Assembly (NCBI RefSeq): GCF_035982055.1
Contig: NZ_CP108427.1
Location: 1,054,001 to 1,118,000, forward strand
Source of the DNA: Streptomyces sp. NBC_01288
GTDB lineage: Bacteria; Actinomycetota; Actinomycetes; Streptomycetales; Streptomycetaceae
Reading direction: 5' to 3'
DNA: 64,000 bases
Under the pieces are notes generated by a model. It searched no databases, was not told the DNA's origin, and saw nothing but the letters and a program-made list of their open reading frames with translations. Of this stretch, positions 23,378-36,939 are shown in pieces; within the stretch, counting starts at the first letter, position 1, and every line of letters starts with the position of its first letter. A program made the translations under genes and the position numbers.

Positions 23378-25693
23378 TCACTTCAGCGCAGGTGGCGCCG
23401 CCCGGGGTGATGTACCCCACTCCGACGGGTGCGGGCCGACCGTGAAGTCGAGCGACCGTACGGAGCGGAGATCGCCGGTCGTCAGGTACGTCCGGTCGTA
23501 CGACGTCCCGTCCGTCCGGGCCGCCTGGATGTAGCGGTCGGCGGCGGAGGTGCCGGGCGCCTTGATGGTCAGGGCGCCGTGCGGGTAGTAGCGGCGGTCC
23601 AGGGTCAGGTCGACCCGGTCGAAGACGGGCGTGGACAGGCCCCAGGTGTCGTAGCCGGGCTGGACCGGGAAGATCCCGATCGACGACAGCACGTTCCAGG
23701 CGGACATGGTGCCGAGGTCGTCGTTGCCGGTCATGCCGGTCGGGCCGTCCGTGAAGAGGGTGAGCGCGGCGTGGACGACGTCGGTCGTCTTCCAGGGCTG
23801 CCCGGTCGAGAGGTAGGTGTACGGGGCGATCAGGTCGGGCTCGTTCTGCGGGTTGTACTTGTCCGCGTTGTAGTAGTCGTACGGCCCGTTGACCCACACC
23901 TCGCGCGCGGTCTTCGCCGGGTCGGCCAGCAACTGGTCGTAGGCGAAGAAGGCGTCGAGCCGGTCGTTGGCCGCCTGCCGGCCGCCGATGAGGTCGACCA
24001 TGCCGGGCAGGTCCTGCGGGACGAGCCACTGGTACTGCCACGACGTGCCCTCGTGGAAGCCCTCGCTCTGCGCCGGATCGGCAGGTCCGACGAAGGCGCC
24101 GGAGGCGTCACGGGCACGGAAGAAGCCGGTCGAGGGGTCGAAGATGTTCCGGTAGCTCTGGGCGCGGGCGGCATAGCGCGCGGCGTCGGCACCGTGCCCG
24201 AGGTCGCGGGCCATCTGCGCGAGCATCGCGTCCGAGAGGGCGTACTCCAGGGTGGCCGAGGCTCCGTGGTCGTAGTCGGAGTCGCCGGGCTTCGCGTGCG
24301 GGCGGTCCTTGATGTACGGCGCGAACCCGTTCGCGAGGTACTCCTTGTTCGCCTCCCGGCCCACGGCCGCCGAGTCGGTGGGCGGTACGCCGTCGGCGTT
24401 CTGCTTCAGCGCCCGGTAGGCGCGCTCCTCGTAGCCCTTGAGCAAGCCCTGCTGGTAGGCGTTGGTGAGGAACGGGGTGACCGGGTCGCCGGTCATGATG
24501 TTCGTCTCGACCGTGCCGTAGCCCCACTTGGGCAGCCATCCGCTCTCCTCGTCGATCTTGATCACCGAGATCGCCATGTCCCGGGCCTCACGGGGTGCGA
24601 GCAGGGCGAGGAGTTGGGACTGGGTGCGGTAGGTGTCCCACAGGGACCAGTTCTGGTAGTACGTGAAGTCCCTTGCGCGGTGGATCTGTTGGTCCCATCC
24701 GGTGTAGCGGCCGTCGGCGTCGCTGCCGATGTTGGGCGCGAGGAAGGACCGGTACAGGGAGGAGTAGAAGGTCCGGCGCAGGCTGTCGGAACCGCCCTGT
24801 GCTCGGACGTCGTCCAGCCGGTCCTCCCAGGCCCGTTGGGCGCGGTGGCGTACCGCGTCGAACGAACTCCCGCCCTCCGCACGGAGGTTGACGGCCGCGC
24901 CGTGCGCGTCGACGTACGAGAGAGCCGTGGTCGCCTCGACCGTACGGTCCTTCGACGTGTCGAAGCGGACGTACGCGCCGCCGCTCCCGGTCCGCGAACC
25001 GGCGGTCACCGTTGGACCGTTCCACGTGCCGTACGTGGTGAAGGGCCGGTCGAAGTGGGTGACCGTGTAGACGGTGTACGGCTTGGTGTCCTGGCAGAAG
25101 CCGCGGCCGGTGATGGAGGTGCGGACGGTCCGGTTGTCGAGGATCTCGACCTTCGAGGTGACCCCGGAGTGGAGTGACTGGGTCGCGTTCAGCAGGACGT
25201 TGGCCTTGTCGGTGGCCGGGAAGGTGTAGCGCTGGACACCGGTGCGCGCGGTCGCCGTCAGCTCGGCCTCGATGCCTGTTTTCAGGCCGACTTGGTAGTA
25301 GCCGGGGCTCGCGTGCTCGTCGTCGTGGCTGAACTCGGCCGCGTACTGGGCGTAGTCCGTCTGTGTCACCTCGCCGGTCGTGGGCAGTACGGGCAGGTCG
25401 CCGCCCAGCCCGCAGCCGACGCCGGAGAGGTGCACGAGGGAGAAGCCGCGGATGTGGTTCTGGGAGTAGTCGTATCCGGTGTTGTGGCCGGTGTCCGGCG
25501 AGAACTGCACCATGCCGAAAGGCACGGCGGCGCCGGGATAGGTGTTGCCGTCGTTCTCGGTACCGATGAACGGGTTGACCAGGTCGGTGAGTTGACCATG
25601 GCCGGATGCTTCGGCTGCGGCGGGGACGGCGAACAGCGCGGACGCTGCCACCGCCCCCGCCATGCCCAGGCGCAGGCGCCGGGTCCATCTCAT
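23378..25693 (-). CDS. Secreted GH92 alpha-mannosidase
   Basis: Calcium-dependent exo-alpha-mannosidase of 771 residues. The signal peptide (MRWTRRLRLGMAGAVAASAL, cleaved near AAA-EA) is followed by the family opening NPFIGTENDGNTYPGAAVPF. The helical barrel carries the signatures GFHEGTSWQYQWLVPQD and GNDDLGTMSAWNVLSSIGIF, the latter including residues for calcium and catalysis. ATG 25691-25693 has GGAGG about 9 nt upstream, and the protein is full length. It lies 29 nt after the PA14-GH2 gene, so the two form one operon for dismantling mannose- and galactose- or glucuronate-containing glycans. Confidence 0.94.
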   Translation of the reverse strand: MRWTRRLRLGMAGAVAASALFAVPAAAEASGHGQLTDLVNPFIGTENDGNTYPGAAVPFGMVQFSPDTGHNTGYDYSQNHIRGFSLVHLSGVGCGLGGDLPVLPTTGEVTQTDYAQYAAEFSHDDEHASPGYYQVGLKTGIEAELTATARTGVQRYTFPATDKANVLLNATQSLHSGVTSKVEILDNRTVRTSITGRGFCQDTKPYTVYTVTHFDRPFTTYGTWNGPTVTAGSRTGSGGAYVRFDTSKDRTVEATTALSYVDAHGAAVNLRAEGGSSFDAVRHRAQRAWEDRLDDVRAQGGSDSLRRTFYSSLYRSFLAPNIGSDADGRYTGWDQQIHRARDFTYYQNWSLWDTYRTQSQLLALLAPREARDMAISVIKIDEESGWLPKWGYGTVETNIMTGDPVTPFLTNAYQQGLLKGYEERAYRALKQNADGVPPTDSAAVGREANKEYLANGFAPYIKDRPHAKPGDSDYDHGASATLEYALSDAMLAQMARDLGHGADAARYAARAQSYRNIFDPSTGFFRARDASGAFVGPADPAQSEGFHEGTSWQYQWLVPQDLPGMVDLIGGRQAANDRLDAFFAYDQLLADPAKTAREVWVNGPYDYYNADKYNPQNEPDLIAPYTYLSTGQPWKTTDVVHAALTLFTDGPTGMTGNDDLGTMSAWNVLSSIGIFPVQPGYDTWGLSTPVFDRVDLTLDRRYYPHGALTIKAPGTSAADRYIQAARTDGTSYDRTYLTTGDLRSVRSLDFTVGPHPSEWGTSPRAAPPALK

Positions 25694-25722
25694 GCGGGTG
25701 TGCCTCCGGTCGGCGAAAGGGG

Positions 25723-28338
25723 TCAGGTGGTGGGGCAGTTCGCGGGCGTCGCCTGCGAGGCGTCGCGGATCAGGGCCTGCTGAGCGGCCCTCACCCTCTG
25801 CGCGTCGGGCTTGAGCACGCGCCGGTCGTACGTCATGAGCCCGTTCAACTCGCCCTCGACGTCGGATATTTGGGTGTAGACCGCGCCGTTGCTCCCCTGA
25901 CAGGTCAGGGCGTGCACCTCGGCGAGCTTGGCGAGGTAGTCGTCGGTGTAGGCGGCGGGGTCGACGTCGACGTACGACTGCTGGACCGACCACGCGTGTC
26001 CCGGCACCGCGAGCCCGAGGCCGCCGTACTCCCCACTCACCAGGGCGCGTTGACCGTCCGGGTGAGGTGGCAGGGCGGGGCTGGGATAGCCGTGTTCGTC
26101 GATGATGTCGCCGGTGCCGCCGTCCACGCCGAGGTTGATGCCGGACATGCTGTTGACGAGGCGGGTCGGGTCCCAGGCCTTCGCCTGGTCGGCGATGCGG
26201 GCCTCGTCGTACTGGCCCCAACCCTCGTTGAACGTCACCCACATGACGACCGACGGGCTGCTGATGTGCTCGTCGATCATCTGCTTCATCTCGCGCTCGT
26301 ACTCGGCACGTGCGGCGGCGGACGGGTTCACCCCGGCGGTCATCGCCGGCATGTCCTGCCACACCATGAGGCCGAGCCTGTCGGCCCAGTAGAACCAGCG
26401 GTCGGGTTCGACCTTGATGTGCTTGCGCACGGCGTTGAAGCCCAACTCCTTGTGGATCTTGAGGTCATGGGCGAGTGCCTCGTCGGTCGGGGCCGTGTAG
26501 AGACCGTCCGGCCAGAAGCCCTGGTCGAGGGTGGCCATCATGAAGACGGGCTTGCCGTTGAGGACCGTGCGCGGGACGCCGTCGACCTTCTCGACGGCGA
26601 TCGAGCGCATCCCGAAGTAGCTGCCGACGCGGTCCTTGCCGACGGTGACCTTCAGGTCGTAGAGGAACGGGTCGTCGGGTGACCAGAGGCGGGGGTTCTT
26701 GACGGTCAGGGTGAGCGGGCTGCCGGTGCGGCCGTTCACGGTGGCGACCTGCCGCTTTCCGTCGTACGCCGTCGCCGTGATCGGTACGCCGTCCCGGACT
26801 CCCTTTGCCTCGACGGTGAGTTGGCTCTTGGTGACGTCGGGGGTGAGTTTGAGGGAGTCGACGTGGTCGGGGGCGACCGGTTCCATCCAGACCGTCTGCC
26901 AGATGCCCGAGGTCGGGGTGTACCAGATGCCGCTCGGGTCGAGGCGCTGCTTGCCGATCGGGGGGTTCTCGCCGTTCGCCGCGTCGGTGGGGTCGTAGAC
27001 GCCGACGATCAGCTCCTGGGTGCGGCCGGGCTTCAGGGCGTCGGTCACGTCGGCGCTGAACTTGTCGTAGCCGCCCTGGTGTTCGGTGACCTTCGTGCCG
27101 TTGACGTAGACCTCGGCCCGCCAGTCGACGGCGCCGAAGTTGAGCATCAGCCGCTTGCCCGAGCCGACCTTCCAGTCGGCGGGGACGGTGAAGGTGCGGC
27201 GGTACCACATGCGGTCCTCGTGCCGTTCCAGGCCCGAGAGCTGGGACTCGACGGGGTACGGGACGAGGATGCGCTCGGCGAGGTTCTTGCCGACCGGCGG
27301 CTGCTCCCCCGCCGTGGCTGCGGCGAACTGCCAACTCCCGTTCAGGTTGCGCCAGTCGGTGCGGGTCAGTTGCGGGCGCGGGTACTCGGGGAGGGCGTTG
27401 TGCGGGCCCACCTGGTCGGCCCACTGGGTGCGGAGCTCGTAGGTGGAGCGGTTCGGGCCGGTGCTCCAGAAGCCGTTGATAACGTTGCCATCCGCTGACG
27501 CGAGACCGGCTTCACCGTCGTAGCGGATGTCCGCGGTGCCGGGTGCGGTGCCCGTCTTGTTGCCTACTACGGGTTCCGCGAGCGGGACGAGCAGCGTGCG
27601 CGGGTCCTTCAGGTCCAACTTGGCTGCTCCCAGGGGCCACTTGGCGCCGCCGATCACCGCTTCGAGGTGGTCGGTCAGGTCGGCCGGGGGTGTGGCGAGG
27701 GGCTGGGCGAAGTCGAGCTTCAGGGTGCGGCCGGTGCTGGTGACGGTGGCGGCGATGGCGCCGTCGTAGTCGTAGCCGTCGGGGAGCCGGAAGGCCGACT
27801 GCGGGATGGCCGTCTTCGTGCCGCCGGGCTCGGTCCAGCGGACGTGGAGGTTGGAGCCGCCGTAGTGCTCGAAGTACTCGACCTTGATGTCGTAGGCCGT
27901 GCCGGCGGTCAACTCGACGGGGGTGGAGGTCTGTTCGCGGTCCCAGTCGTCGACCCAGTGGTCGATGACGAGTTGTCCGCCGATCCAGAGGCGGAAGCCG
28001 TTGTCGCCGATGATCGAGAAGGTGTGGGGGCCGGTCTTCGCCGGGACGAGCTTGCCGGTCCAGCGGACACTCACGTCGTCCGACCGGCCGGTGGTGAAGG
28101 CGAGTCGGGGTTCGAGGTTGTCGAAGTCGAGGTTCGGATCGAAGCCGGTGGCCTTGAGGTCGGCGAAGTCGAAGGCGCCGGGGGCGGACTGGGTGTAGTA
28201 CTCGCCCTTCAGGCCGTGGATCTCGACGGGGTCGTCGGCGGCGGTGGCGCTCGCGGTGGGGACGGCGGCCAGCCCGGCGATGCCGAGGGCCAGGGCGAGC
28301 AGGAGCGCGAGTCGGTCTCTGAGTCGTCTGATGCGCAC
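25723..28338 (-). CDS. Secreted GH2 glycosidase with N-terminal PA14 domain
   Basis: An 871-residue exported glycosidase. Signal peptide to about residue 33; then a PA14 domain (about 43-185, GLKGEYYTQSAPGAFDFADL ... YEHYGG-like HYGGSNLHVRW), commonly a glycan-binding module; then GH2 sugar-binding, Ig-like and TIM-barrel domains. The acid/base is in FNEGWGQYDE and the nucleophile in SGEYGG, both recognisable GH2 positions. GTG 28336-28338 has GGAGG about 5 nt upstream. Activity could be beta-galactosidase, glucuronidase or mannosidase; sequence alone does not decide. It is first in the operon with GH92 and is preceded by a palindrome at 28348-28363. Confidence 0.92.
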   Translation of the reverse strand: MRIRRLRDRLALLLALALGIAGLAAVPTASATAADDPVEIHGLKGEYYTQSAPGAFDFADLKATGFDPNLDFDNLEPRLAFTTGRSDDVSVRWTGKLVPAKTGPHTFSIIGDNGFRLWIGGQLVIDHWVDDWDREQTSTPVELTAGTAYDIKVEYFEHYGGSNLHVRWTEPGGTKTAIPQSAFRLPDGYDYDGAIAATVTSTGRTLKLDFAQPLATPPADLTDHLEAVIGGAKWPLGAAKLDLKDPRTLLVPLAEPVVGNKTGTAPGTADIRYDGEAGLASADGNVINGFWSTGPNRSTYELRTQWADQVGPHNALPEYPRPQLTRTDWRNLNGSWQFAAATAGEQPPVGKNLAERILVPYPVESQLSGLERHEDRMWYRRTFTVPADWKVGSGKRLMLNFGAVDWRAEVYVNGTKVTEHQGGYDKFSADVTDALKPGRTQELIVGVYDPTDAANGENPPIGKQRLDPSGIWYTPTSGIWQTVWMEPVAPDHVDSLKLTPDVTKSQLTVEAKGVRDGVPITATAYDGKRQVATVNGRTGSPLTLTVKNPRLWSPDDPFLYDLKVTVGKDRVGSYFGMRSIAVEKVDGVPRTVLNGKPVFMMATLDQGFWPDGLYTAPTDEALAHDLKIHKELGFNAVRKHIKVEPDRWFYWADRLGLMVWQDMPAMTAGVNPSAAARAEYEREMKQMIDEHISSPSVVMWVTFNEGWGQYDEARIADQAKAWDPTRLVNSMSGINLGVDGGTGDIIDEHGYPSPALPPHPDGQRALVSGEYGGLGLAVPGHAWSVQQSYVDVDPAAYTDDYLAKLAEVHALTCQGSNGAVYTQISDVEGELNGLMTYDRRVLKPDAQRVRAAQQALIRDASQATPANCPTT

Positions 28339-28347
28339 GGAACCTCC

Positions 28348-28419
28348 ATAACAACGTTGTCATAGGCGGCAGTTGGCATGACAACACGGATTCCGCCTTC
28401 CGTCCAGGGACATGACAAG
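28348..28419. promoter_or_regulatory. Operator cluster with ACAACGTTGT palindrome upstream of GH2
   Basis: ACAACGTTGT (28351-28360) is a perfect palindrome that extends to AT-n-ACAACGTTGT-n-AT at 28348-28363 immediately next to the GH2 ribosome site. Two further half-sites, CATGACAAC at 28377-28385 and CATGACAAG at 28411-28419, repeat the same word. A central CG with symmetric arms is LacI/GalR-like. The regulator gene is not adjacent. Confidence 0.6.
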
Positions 28420-28473
28420 CGCGGGCGGGGCCGGGGCGGGAAGGGGGCACGGCAGGCACCCGGACAGCGCGAA

Positions 28474-28502
28474 GCCCCGGTGCGGCCGAAAAGCACCGGG
28501 GC
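28474..28502 (-). terminator. Hairpin after glgC
   Basis: GCCCCGGTGC (28474-28483) and GCACCGGGGC (28493-28502) form a perfect 10-bp stem with a 9-nt loop, 22 nt past the glgC stop on the minus strand. Confidence 0.85.
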
Positions 28503-28524
28503 CCCGGATCGCCAAGACGTGGCG

Positions 28525-29745
28525 TTACGTGACCAGTTGGCCCTTCCCGAGTGCGATGACGCCACCCTTGGAGACCGTGTACAGGTCGGCGTCCCGTTCC
28601 GGGTTGACGCCGATCGTCGCGCCCGGCGGTACCTCGACGTTCTTGTCCAGGACCGCGCCCCGGACCACCGCGCCCCGCCCGATGTGGACGTTGTCGTGCA
28701 GGATCGAGCCCTGGACGACGGCTCCGGGGTCGACCACCACGCCCGGGGACAGCACCGAGCGCGTGACCTGGCCGCGGATGAGGCAGCCGGAGCTGATGAT
28801 CGACTCGCTGGCCATGCCGCCGGCGTTGAAGCGGGCCGGGGAGAGCTGGCCGGAGTGCGTGTAGATGGGCCAGTTGCGGTTGTAGAGGTTGAAGGCGGGG
28901 CGCTCGGCGATGAGGTCCATGTGGGCGTCGTAGTACGCGTCCAGGGAGCCGACGTCGCGCCAGTAGCCCTGGTCACGGGTGGTCTCGCCGGGGACGTGGT
29001 TGGCGCTGAAGTCGTAGAGCGCGGCCTCGCCCCGTTCGGTGAGCGCGGGCAGGATCGAACCGCCCATGTCGTGCACGGAGCCGAGGTCCTCCGCGTCGCG
29101 CTGGAGAGCCTCTATCAACGCCTTGGTGGTGAAGATGTAGTTGCCCATCGAGGCGTAGACGCACTCCGGGTCGTCCACCAGGCCGGGCGGGTCGGCGGGC
29201 TTCTCCAGGAAGTTCTCCACCGTCTGGCCGTCCGAGCCCGGGGTGATCACGCCGAACTGCGAGGACTCCGCGCGCGGGACGCGGATTCCGGCCACGGTGA
29301 CGCCCGCGCCGCTCTCGATGTGCTGGGCGAGCATCTGGCGCGGGTCCATGCGGTACACGTGGTCGGCGCCGAACACCGCGACGTACTCGGGGCGCTCGTC
29401 GTAGATCAGGTTCAGCGACTGGAGGATCGCGTCCGCGCTGCCGAGGTACCAGCGCGGGCCGAGGCGCTGCTGGGCCGGGACGGGTGTGACGTAGTTGCCG
29501 AGCAGGCTGGACATGCGCCAGGTGGTGGTGATGTGGCGGTCCAGCGAATGCGATTTGTACTGCGTGAGCACGCAGATGCGGAGGATGTCCGCGTTGACGA
29601 GATTGGACAGCACGAAGTCCACGAGGCGGTACGTTCCGCCGAAGGTGACCGCGGGTTTGGCCCGGTCGGCGGTCAGGGGCATCAGCCGCTTGCCCTCACC
29701 GCCCGCCAGTACGATCCCGAGCACCGAAGGTCCGCCACGACGCAT
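28525..29745 (-). CDS. glgC: Glucose-1-phosphate adenylyltransferase
   Basis: Makes ADP-glucose from ATP and glucose-1-phosphate, the committed step of bacterial glycogen and maltosyl-glucan synthesis. The 406-residue length is standard. The nucleotidyltransferase motif [11 protein letters not shown] near residue 17, the regulatory-site segment [15 protein letters not shown], the central ADHVYRMD, and a C-terminal left-handed beta-helix (hexapeptide-like [20 protein letters not shown]) are all present. ATG 29743-29745 is chosen because GGGGAG lies about 6 nt upstream; GTG 29760 has no ribosome site. It is 51 nt downstream of glgA, so both form an operon. Confidence 0.96.
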   Translation of the reverse strand: MRRGGPSVLGIVLAGGEGKRLMPLTADRAKPAVTFGGTYRLVDFVLSNLVNADILRICVLTQYKSHSLDRHITTTWRMSSLLGNYVTPVPAQQRLGPRWYLGSADAILQSLNLIYDERPEYVAVFGADHVYRMDPRQMLAQHIESGAGVTVAGIRVPRAESSQFGVITPGSDGQTVENFLEKPADPPGLVDDPECVYASMGNYIFTTKALIEALQRDAEDLGSVHDMGGSILPALTERGEAALYDFSANHVPGETTRDQGYWRDVGSLDAYYDAHMDLIAERPAFNLYNRNWPIYTHSGQLSPARFNAGGMASESIISSGCLIRGQVTRSVLSPGVVVDPGAVVQGSILHDNVHIGRGAVVRGAVLDKNVEVPPGATIGVNPERDADLYTVSKGGVIALGKGQLVT

Positions 29746-29796
29746 GGCCGCTCCCCTCACCCTGGTTGACCCCAGCCTGCCCCTGAGCAGCGCACA

Positions 29797-30948
29797 CTAA
29801 GCCTGTTTGGCGATCTCCCCGTAGAGCCGCGCGGTACGCAGCGCCACGGCGTCCCAGCCGAACTCGCCGACCGCGCGCTCCCGCCCGGCCTCGCCCATCC
29901 GTTTCGCAGTCTCCGGGTCGGCGAGCACGGAGTCGAGAGCCAGCGCGAGGTTGGCCTCGAAGTCGTCGTCGACGGACACCAGCAGCCCCGTCTCCCCATG
30001 TGCCACCACTTCCGGGATGCCCCCGACACGCGAGGCGACCACGGCCGTACCGCAGGCCATCGCCTCCAGGTTCACGATCCCCAGGGGCTCGTACACCGAG
30101 GGGCAGGCGAACACGGTGGCGTGGGTGAGGAGCTGGATCACTTCCGGCCGCGGCAGCATCTGCGGGATCCAGTGGACGCCCGCGCGGACGCTGCTCAGCT
30201 CCTGGAAGAGCTCGCGGAACTCCCGGTCGATCTCGGGGGTGTCCGGCGCGCCCGCGCACAGCACGACCTGGGCGGCCGGGTCGATGTCCCGCACGGCGCG
30301 CAGCAGGTGTGGCACGCCCTTCTGGCGGGTGATCCGGCCGACGAACAGCACGTAGGGGCGGTCGGGGTCGATGCCGAGCCGGGTGAGGACGTCGGTGCCG
30401 TGGTCGGGCTGGTAGAGCGTGGTGTCGATGCCGTTGTGGACCACCTGCACCTTGGCCGGGTCCAGCGTCGGGTAGCAGGTGAGGATGTCCTCGCGCATGG
30501 CTCCCGATACGGCGATCACGCCGTCGGCGGCCTCGATCGCGGTGCGCTCGGCCCAGCTGGAGAGGGCGTATCCGCCGCCGAGCTGCTCGGCCTTCCAGGG
30601 GCGCAGCGGCTCCAGGGAGTGGGCGGTCATCACGTGCGGGATGCCGTAGAGGAGCTTGGCGAAGTGGCCGGCGAGGTTGGCGTACCAGGTGTGGGAGTGG
30701 ACGAGCTCGCGGCCTTCGAGGGCGGCGGCCATGGAGAGGTCCACGGAGAAGGTGCGCAGGGCGTCGTTGGCGCCGTCGAGGGTGGGCCAGGAGCGGTGGC
30801 GTACGACGCCCTCCGTGCGGCCCTCGCCCCAGCAGTGCACGTCGAGATCGACCAGGGGCCTCAACTCCCGGGCGAGGAACTCCACATGGACGCCCGCGCC
30901 GCCGTACACATCCGGCGGGTACTCCCGGGTCAGCAGTCCCACTCGCAC
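29797..30948 (-). CDS. glgA: Actinobacterial glycogen synthase / ADP-glucose maltosyl-phosphate synthase (GT4)
   Basis: GT4 glycosyltransferase of 383 residues that uses ADP-glucose. The GT-B fold shows TREYPPDVYGGAGVHVEF at the N-terminus (donor/acceptor loop) and the GT4 E-x7-E motif in SVYEPLGIVNLEAMACG. This short actinobacterial type corresponds to mycobacterial GlgM, which makes maltose-1-phosphate for GlgE; the older annotation is glycogen synthase. GTG 30946-30948 has AAGGGG about 8 nt upstream. It is followed by glgC, whose product supplies its substrate. Whether it forms maltose-1-phosphate or extends glucan directly cannot be seen from sequence. Confidence 0.93.
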   Translation of the reverse strand: MRVGLLTREYPPDVYGGAGVHVEFLARELRPLVDLDVHCWGEGRTEGVVRHRSWPTLDGANDALRTFSVDLSMAAALEGRELVHSHTWYANLAGHFAKLLYGIPHVMTAHSLEPLRPWKAEQLGGGYALSSWAERTAIEAADGVIAVSGAMREDILTCYPTLDPAKVQVVHNGIDTTLYQPDHGTDVLTRLGIDPDRPYVLFVGRITRQKGVPHLLRAVRDIDPAAQVVLCAGAPDTPEIDREFRELFQELSSVRAGVHWIPQMLPRPEVIQLLTHATVFACPSVYEPLGIVNLEAMACGTAVVASRVGGIPEVVAHGETGLLVSVDDDFEANLALALDSVLADPETAKRMGEAGRERAVGEFGWDAVALRTARLYGEIAKQA

Positions 30949-30987
30949 CCGAAACCCCTTGTTCTCGGCGGCTGATTGCCCTCATGG

Positions 30988-31725
30988 TCACCCAGAAGCG
31001 GCGTTTCGGGAAGAGCCAGGCGGCTGTGTGAAGCAGCAGTCCCCGCACACGCCGCCACCAGGGACCCGATAGTAGAGGCAGCAGCTGCGGCGCCGGAAGG
31101 AGCTGCCGGTGAACGTTCCGGTGCCGGCGAGGAGCGGGTGGGCGAAGAGCTCCGCGGTGAGCGCACGCGCGCGCGTGGCCACTTCCGTGCGGCCACGCGT
31201 GCGTGCCCAGCGGTCCAGTTCCCGTGCGGCGCCCGCGAGCGCGGAGGCCGCGTTGCCCCACAGGAGCCCGGTAGCCGTGCGGTGGCGGGCTGCCAGAGCC
31301 GCGTTCAGGGGTTCGAGGTGGGCGTGGAGGACGGTGTCCGCGAGGTCTGTGGCGTCGCCGGGCAACGGGCGGACCTCGGCCAGCCACAGGTCGTCCGGGG
31401 CGCTGCGGTCGGCGTCCCAGTGCAGCAGCCGGGGATCGAGGTCGGGGATACGGCCGTACAGGGCGGCGCAGCCGAGCGCCACGGACCACAGCCGGGCCGC
31501 GAGCGCCTGCTGGGCGATCGAGGCGGCGACGCGCAGTTCAGGGGCCTGGAGACGCTCCGCGACGATCTGGACACGAAAAGTCAGGGAATTTCCGTAAACC
31601 TCCGACGCCGGGTTTTCGTAGGTCCGCGCGAGCGTCGGCAGCGGGCCGTACGGGGCTGCGCCCGTGCGTAGTACGAAGAAGCCGCCGAGAGGGCGGAGCG
31701 CGGCGAGTTCGGGGTCGAGGTCCAC
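30988..31725 (-). CDS. FhuF-like ferric iron reductase with C-terminal 2Fe-2S motif
   Basis: A 245-residue protein whose end carries the FhuF-type 2Fe-2S ligand set RRSCCLYYRVPGGGVCGDCC, that is CC-x10-C-x2-C. FhuF proteins reduce ferric siderophores in the cytoplasm to release iron. The N-terminal and middle parts are helical and match the family in length. The start is uncertain: GTG 31723-31725 gives the usual size but has no clear ribosome site, while GTG 31785 or TTG 31803 would lengthen it. It is divergent from the DMT transporter and 39 nt from glgA. No siderophore genes are nearby. Confidence 0.8.
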   Translation of the reverse strand: MDLDPELAALRPLGGFFVLRTGAAPYGPLPTLARTYENPASEVYGNSLTFRVQIVAERLQAPELRVAASIAQQALAARLWSVALGCAALYGRIPDLDPRLLHWDADRSAPDDLWLAEVRPLPGDATDLADTVLHAHLEPLNAALAARHRTATGLLWGNAASALAGAARELDRWARTRGRTEVATRARALTAELFAHPLLAGTGTFTGSSFRRRSCCLYYRVPGGGVCGDCCFTQPPGSSRNAASG

Positions 31726-31952
31726 GAAGAGCAGTAGTACCAAGGCTCTTAGGGGTTTCCCCCAGGGGGTGTCGCCCGGTGTCACCCACCTTGGGGAGGA
31801 CAAGGTGCCTTTCGTACTCCATCGGCAGTACTACCCAATCGGTGCTCAGGTACGACGACGGGAAGAACATCGAGCGGCATCGTGTTCTGTATGAAAGCCG
31901 ACCGTTCGCCGCGTGGTGCCAGAGGTACCCGCCTGACGCAGAGGAGCTGCCG

Positions 31953-36070
<4,118 letters not shown>

Positions 36071-36110
36071 GGAAACCCCGGACGGGGGGCGCAGGGACAC
36101 GGCGGGCGGG

Positions 36111-36302
<192 letters not shown>

Positions 36303-36320
<18 letters not shown>

Positions 36321-36656
36321 TTCGACGCGGTTGCCCTCGGGGTCGGTGACCCAACCGAAGCGGCCGACGCCCTCCATGTCCTGCGTCTCCTCCGCCACGT
36401 CCGCGCCCTTGGCGCGCAGTTGCGCGAGCATCGCGTCGAGGTCGCGGACGCGGAAGTTGAGCATGGTCTGCTGGGTCCGGGACCCGAAGTAGTCGGTCCC
36501 GGACTCGAACGCCGCGAACACCGTCGGCCCCGCTTCCTGACCCCACAGACCGTGCTCGTCGGCGTCCAGTCCGAGGCAGTCCCGGTACCACGCGCTCAGG
36601 GTCCCCGGGTCGGTGGCCCGCAGGAAGTATCCGCCGATTCCCAGCACTCGTTCCAT
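36303..36656 (-). CDS. VOC/glyoxalase-fold protein
   Basis: A 117-residue single-domain vicinal oxygen chelate protein: YFLRATDPGTLSAWYRDCLG at the start, a central strand with NFRVRDLDAML, and the family C-terminus VTDPEGNRVELWQP with the metal-ligand Glu. Such proteins act as dioxygenases, lyases or antibiotic-binding resistance proteins, usually as dimers. There is no operon partner that would indicate the substrate. The stop codon is followed immediately by repeats that echo its last codons (36111-36320). Confidence 0.88.
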
Positions 36657-36708
36657 ACGGCCATCCTGCCAGGACAGCGTCCACGGCGCCGGTCCCGGGC
36701 GACCGGTC

Positions 36709-36939
36709 TCAGGTGAGCGGCGGCCCCGGCTCGGGGCTCGGTACGGGCTCGGGGCCCGGCGGGATCGGGGACGGCGACGGCCCCGGGGTGGGGCCGGGTC
36801 CCGGCGGCGGCGCGGGCAGCGGTACCGGGGGCTCCGGGTCCGGCACGGGTACGGGACCGGGTCCGGGCACCGGGTCCGGCGTGGGACCGGGGCCCGGGGT
36901 GGGTGCCGGGGGTACGGGGTCGGGGTACGGGTGGGTCAT
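36709..36939 (-). CDS. Proline-rich small protein (76 aa)
   Basis: An acidic, low-complexity protein in which nearly every second residue is Pro (MTHPYPDPVPPAPTPGPGPT and onward), with Gly, Val, Glu and Asp between. It has no signal peptide or membrane segment. ATG 36937-36939 has GGAGGACACG directly upstream, an excellent ribosome site. This decides for the minus strand; the opposite frame would give a Gly-rich product without one. Similar Pro-rich short proteins occur in Streptomyces, but I know no function. It may be an unstructured linker or scaffold protein. Confidence 0.6.
   Translation of the reverse strand: MTHPYPDPVPPAPTPGPGPTPDPVPGPGPVPVPDPEPPVPLPAPPPGPGPTPGPSPSPIPPGPEPVPSPEPGPPLT

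Noticed and set aside
23378..26362. 994-codon reading of the GH92 gene with a long N-terminal extension
   Set aside because: The extension is antisense-like text over the GH2 gene. The signal peptide and ribosome site place the start at 25693.
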